Shown here piece by piece: positions 62,855 to 64,000 of a stretch of 64,000 nucleotides of DNA; the stretch's first letter is position 1, and each line of letters begins with the position of its first letter. This stretch comes from Oreohelix idahoensis (Eukaryota > Mollusca > Gastropoda > Stylommatophora > Oreohelicidae): positions 372,001 through 436,000 of the forward strand of contig JAMPIV010019064.1 in NCBI GenBank assembly GCA_024509875.1. Direction: 5' to 3'. A model generated the notes under the pieces. It did not search any database. It saw nothing but the letters and a program-made list of their open reading frames with translations, and was not told where the DNA came from. The position numbers and the translations under genes are program-made.

Positions 62855-64000
62855 AATAAACATTCACAATGAACACAACACAACCTTCACAATGAACACA
62901 TAACAAGACTCACAAGGAAGACATGACAACCTTCACAATGAACACATAACAAGACTCACAAGGAAGACATGACAACCTTCACAATGAACACATAAGACTC
63001 ACAAGGAAGACATGACAACCTTCACATTGAACACATAACAAGACTCACAAGGAAGACATGACAACCTTCACAATGAACGGTTAACAAGACTCACAAGGAA
63101 GACATGACAACCTTCACAATGAATACAATGAATACATAACAAGACTCACAAAGAAGAAATGACAACCTTCACAATGAACACTTAACAAGACTCGCAAAGA
63201 AGATATGACAACCTTCACAATGAACACATAACAAGACTCACAAGGAAGACATGACAACTTTCACAATGAACACATAACAAGAATCACAAGGAAGACATGA
63301 CAACCTTCACAATTAACACATAAGACTCACAAGGAAGACATGACAACTTTCACAATGAACACATAACAAGAATCACAAGGAAGACATGACAACCTTCACA
63401 ATTAACACATAAGACTCACAAGGAAGACATGACAACCTTCACAACAAACACATAAGACTCACAAGGAAGACAATGACACCCTTCACGTTGAAAATATAAC
63501 AAGACTCACAAGAAAGACATGACAACCTTCACATATGACTCACAAGGAAGACATGACAACCTTTACATTGAACATTTAACAAAACTCACAAGGAAGACAT
63601 GACAACCTTCCCATATAAGACTCATAAGGAAGACATGACAACCTTCACATTGAACATACAGGACTCACAAGGAAGACATGGCAACCTTCACAATAAACAC
63701 ATAACAAGACTCACAAGGAAGACATGACAACCTTTATATTGAACACATACAAGATTCACAAGGAAGACATGGCAACATTCACACATAAGACTCACAAGGG
63801 AGACATGACAATCTTCACATTGAAAGCATACAAGAATCACACAGAAGACATGACAACCTTCACAATGAACACATAAGGCTCACAAGGAAGACTATGACAA
63901 CCTTCACAATGAACATATAACAAGACTCAAAAGGAAGACATGACAACCTTCACAATGAACACATAACAAGACTCACAAGGAAGACATGACAACCTTCACA
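62855..64000. repeat. Satellite array, about 46-bp unit with shorter variants, runs off the window
   Basis: Units of the form 'gactcacaaggaagacatga', 'caaccttcacaatgaac', 'acataacaa' recur from about 62855 to the last base. Several units lose the 'aacaa' or 'caatgaac' parts, giving roughly 31-41-bp variants. About 25 units are visible and the array continues beyond the window. Confidence 0.95.

Overview
The window is repeat-dense animal DNA. Introns with GT/AG sites, a metazoan neuropeptide-type GPCR, many LINE fragments, hAT and Tc1/mariner/pogo transposons, tRNA-derived SINEs, TA microsatellites and minisatellites all point to an invertebrate nuclear genome. A mollusc, perhaps a gastropod, is my best guess from the overall mix; that is inference, not shown by a marker gene. 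I see no tRNA or rRNA gene, CRISPR array or bacterial operon.

The one convincing host gene is a rhodopsin-class (class A) GPCR on the minus strand. Exon 1 (45644-46058) carries the N-terminus, TM1 and TM2. Exon 2 (8004-8121) carries TM3 and the DRY motif. Exon 3 (from 6285 down to about 4870) carries TM4, TM5 and a very long Ser/Asn-rich third intracellular loop. Splice phases fit exactly, and the conserved TM3 cysteine is built across the exon 1/2 junction. Intron 1 is about 37.5 kb. TM6 and TM7 were not found and probably lie to the left of the window. One base is missing relative to an open frame at 5992-5994.

Intron 1 holds most of the mobile DNA: 3' ends of two LINE families (A and B), RNase H-bearing LINE fragments, two hAT-like MITEs, a frameshifted pogo/Tigger-type transposon beside a TA microsatellite, and a decayed L1/Tx1-like LINE (family C, minus strand, about 35.7-44.6 kb). 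Family C has been hit by a LINE D copy, a LINE A copy and a hAT transposon, and the hAT itself contains a small retro-insert. Each insertion is bounded by a target-site duplication.

To the right of the GPCR (47-50.3 kb) a LINE E copy is split by a TA-flanked DDE transposon, which contains a hAT 3' fragment and a LINE A 3' end. At 51.3-55.3 kb an intronless pseudogene of an uncharacterised Cys-rich protein family is split by a LINE B copy with a 14-bp duplication. A 5'-truncated LINE E copy with an intact ORF follows (56.5-57.9 kb). The last 6 kb hold diverged tandem arrays and a complete SINE with a 12-bp duplication. An unnamed interspersed repeat (called R1 here) occurs at least 12 times, and two inverted copies flank GPCR exon 2.
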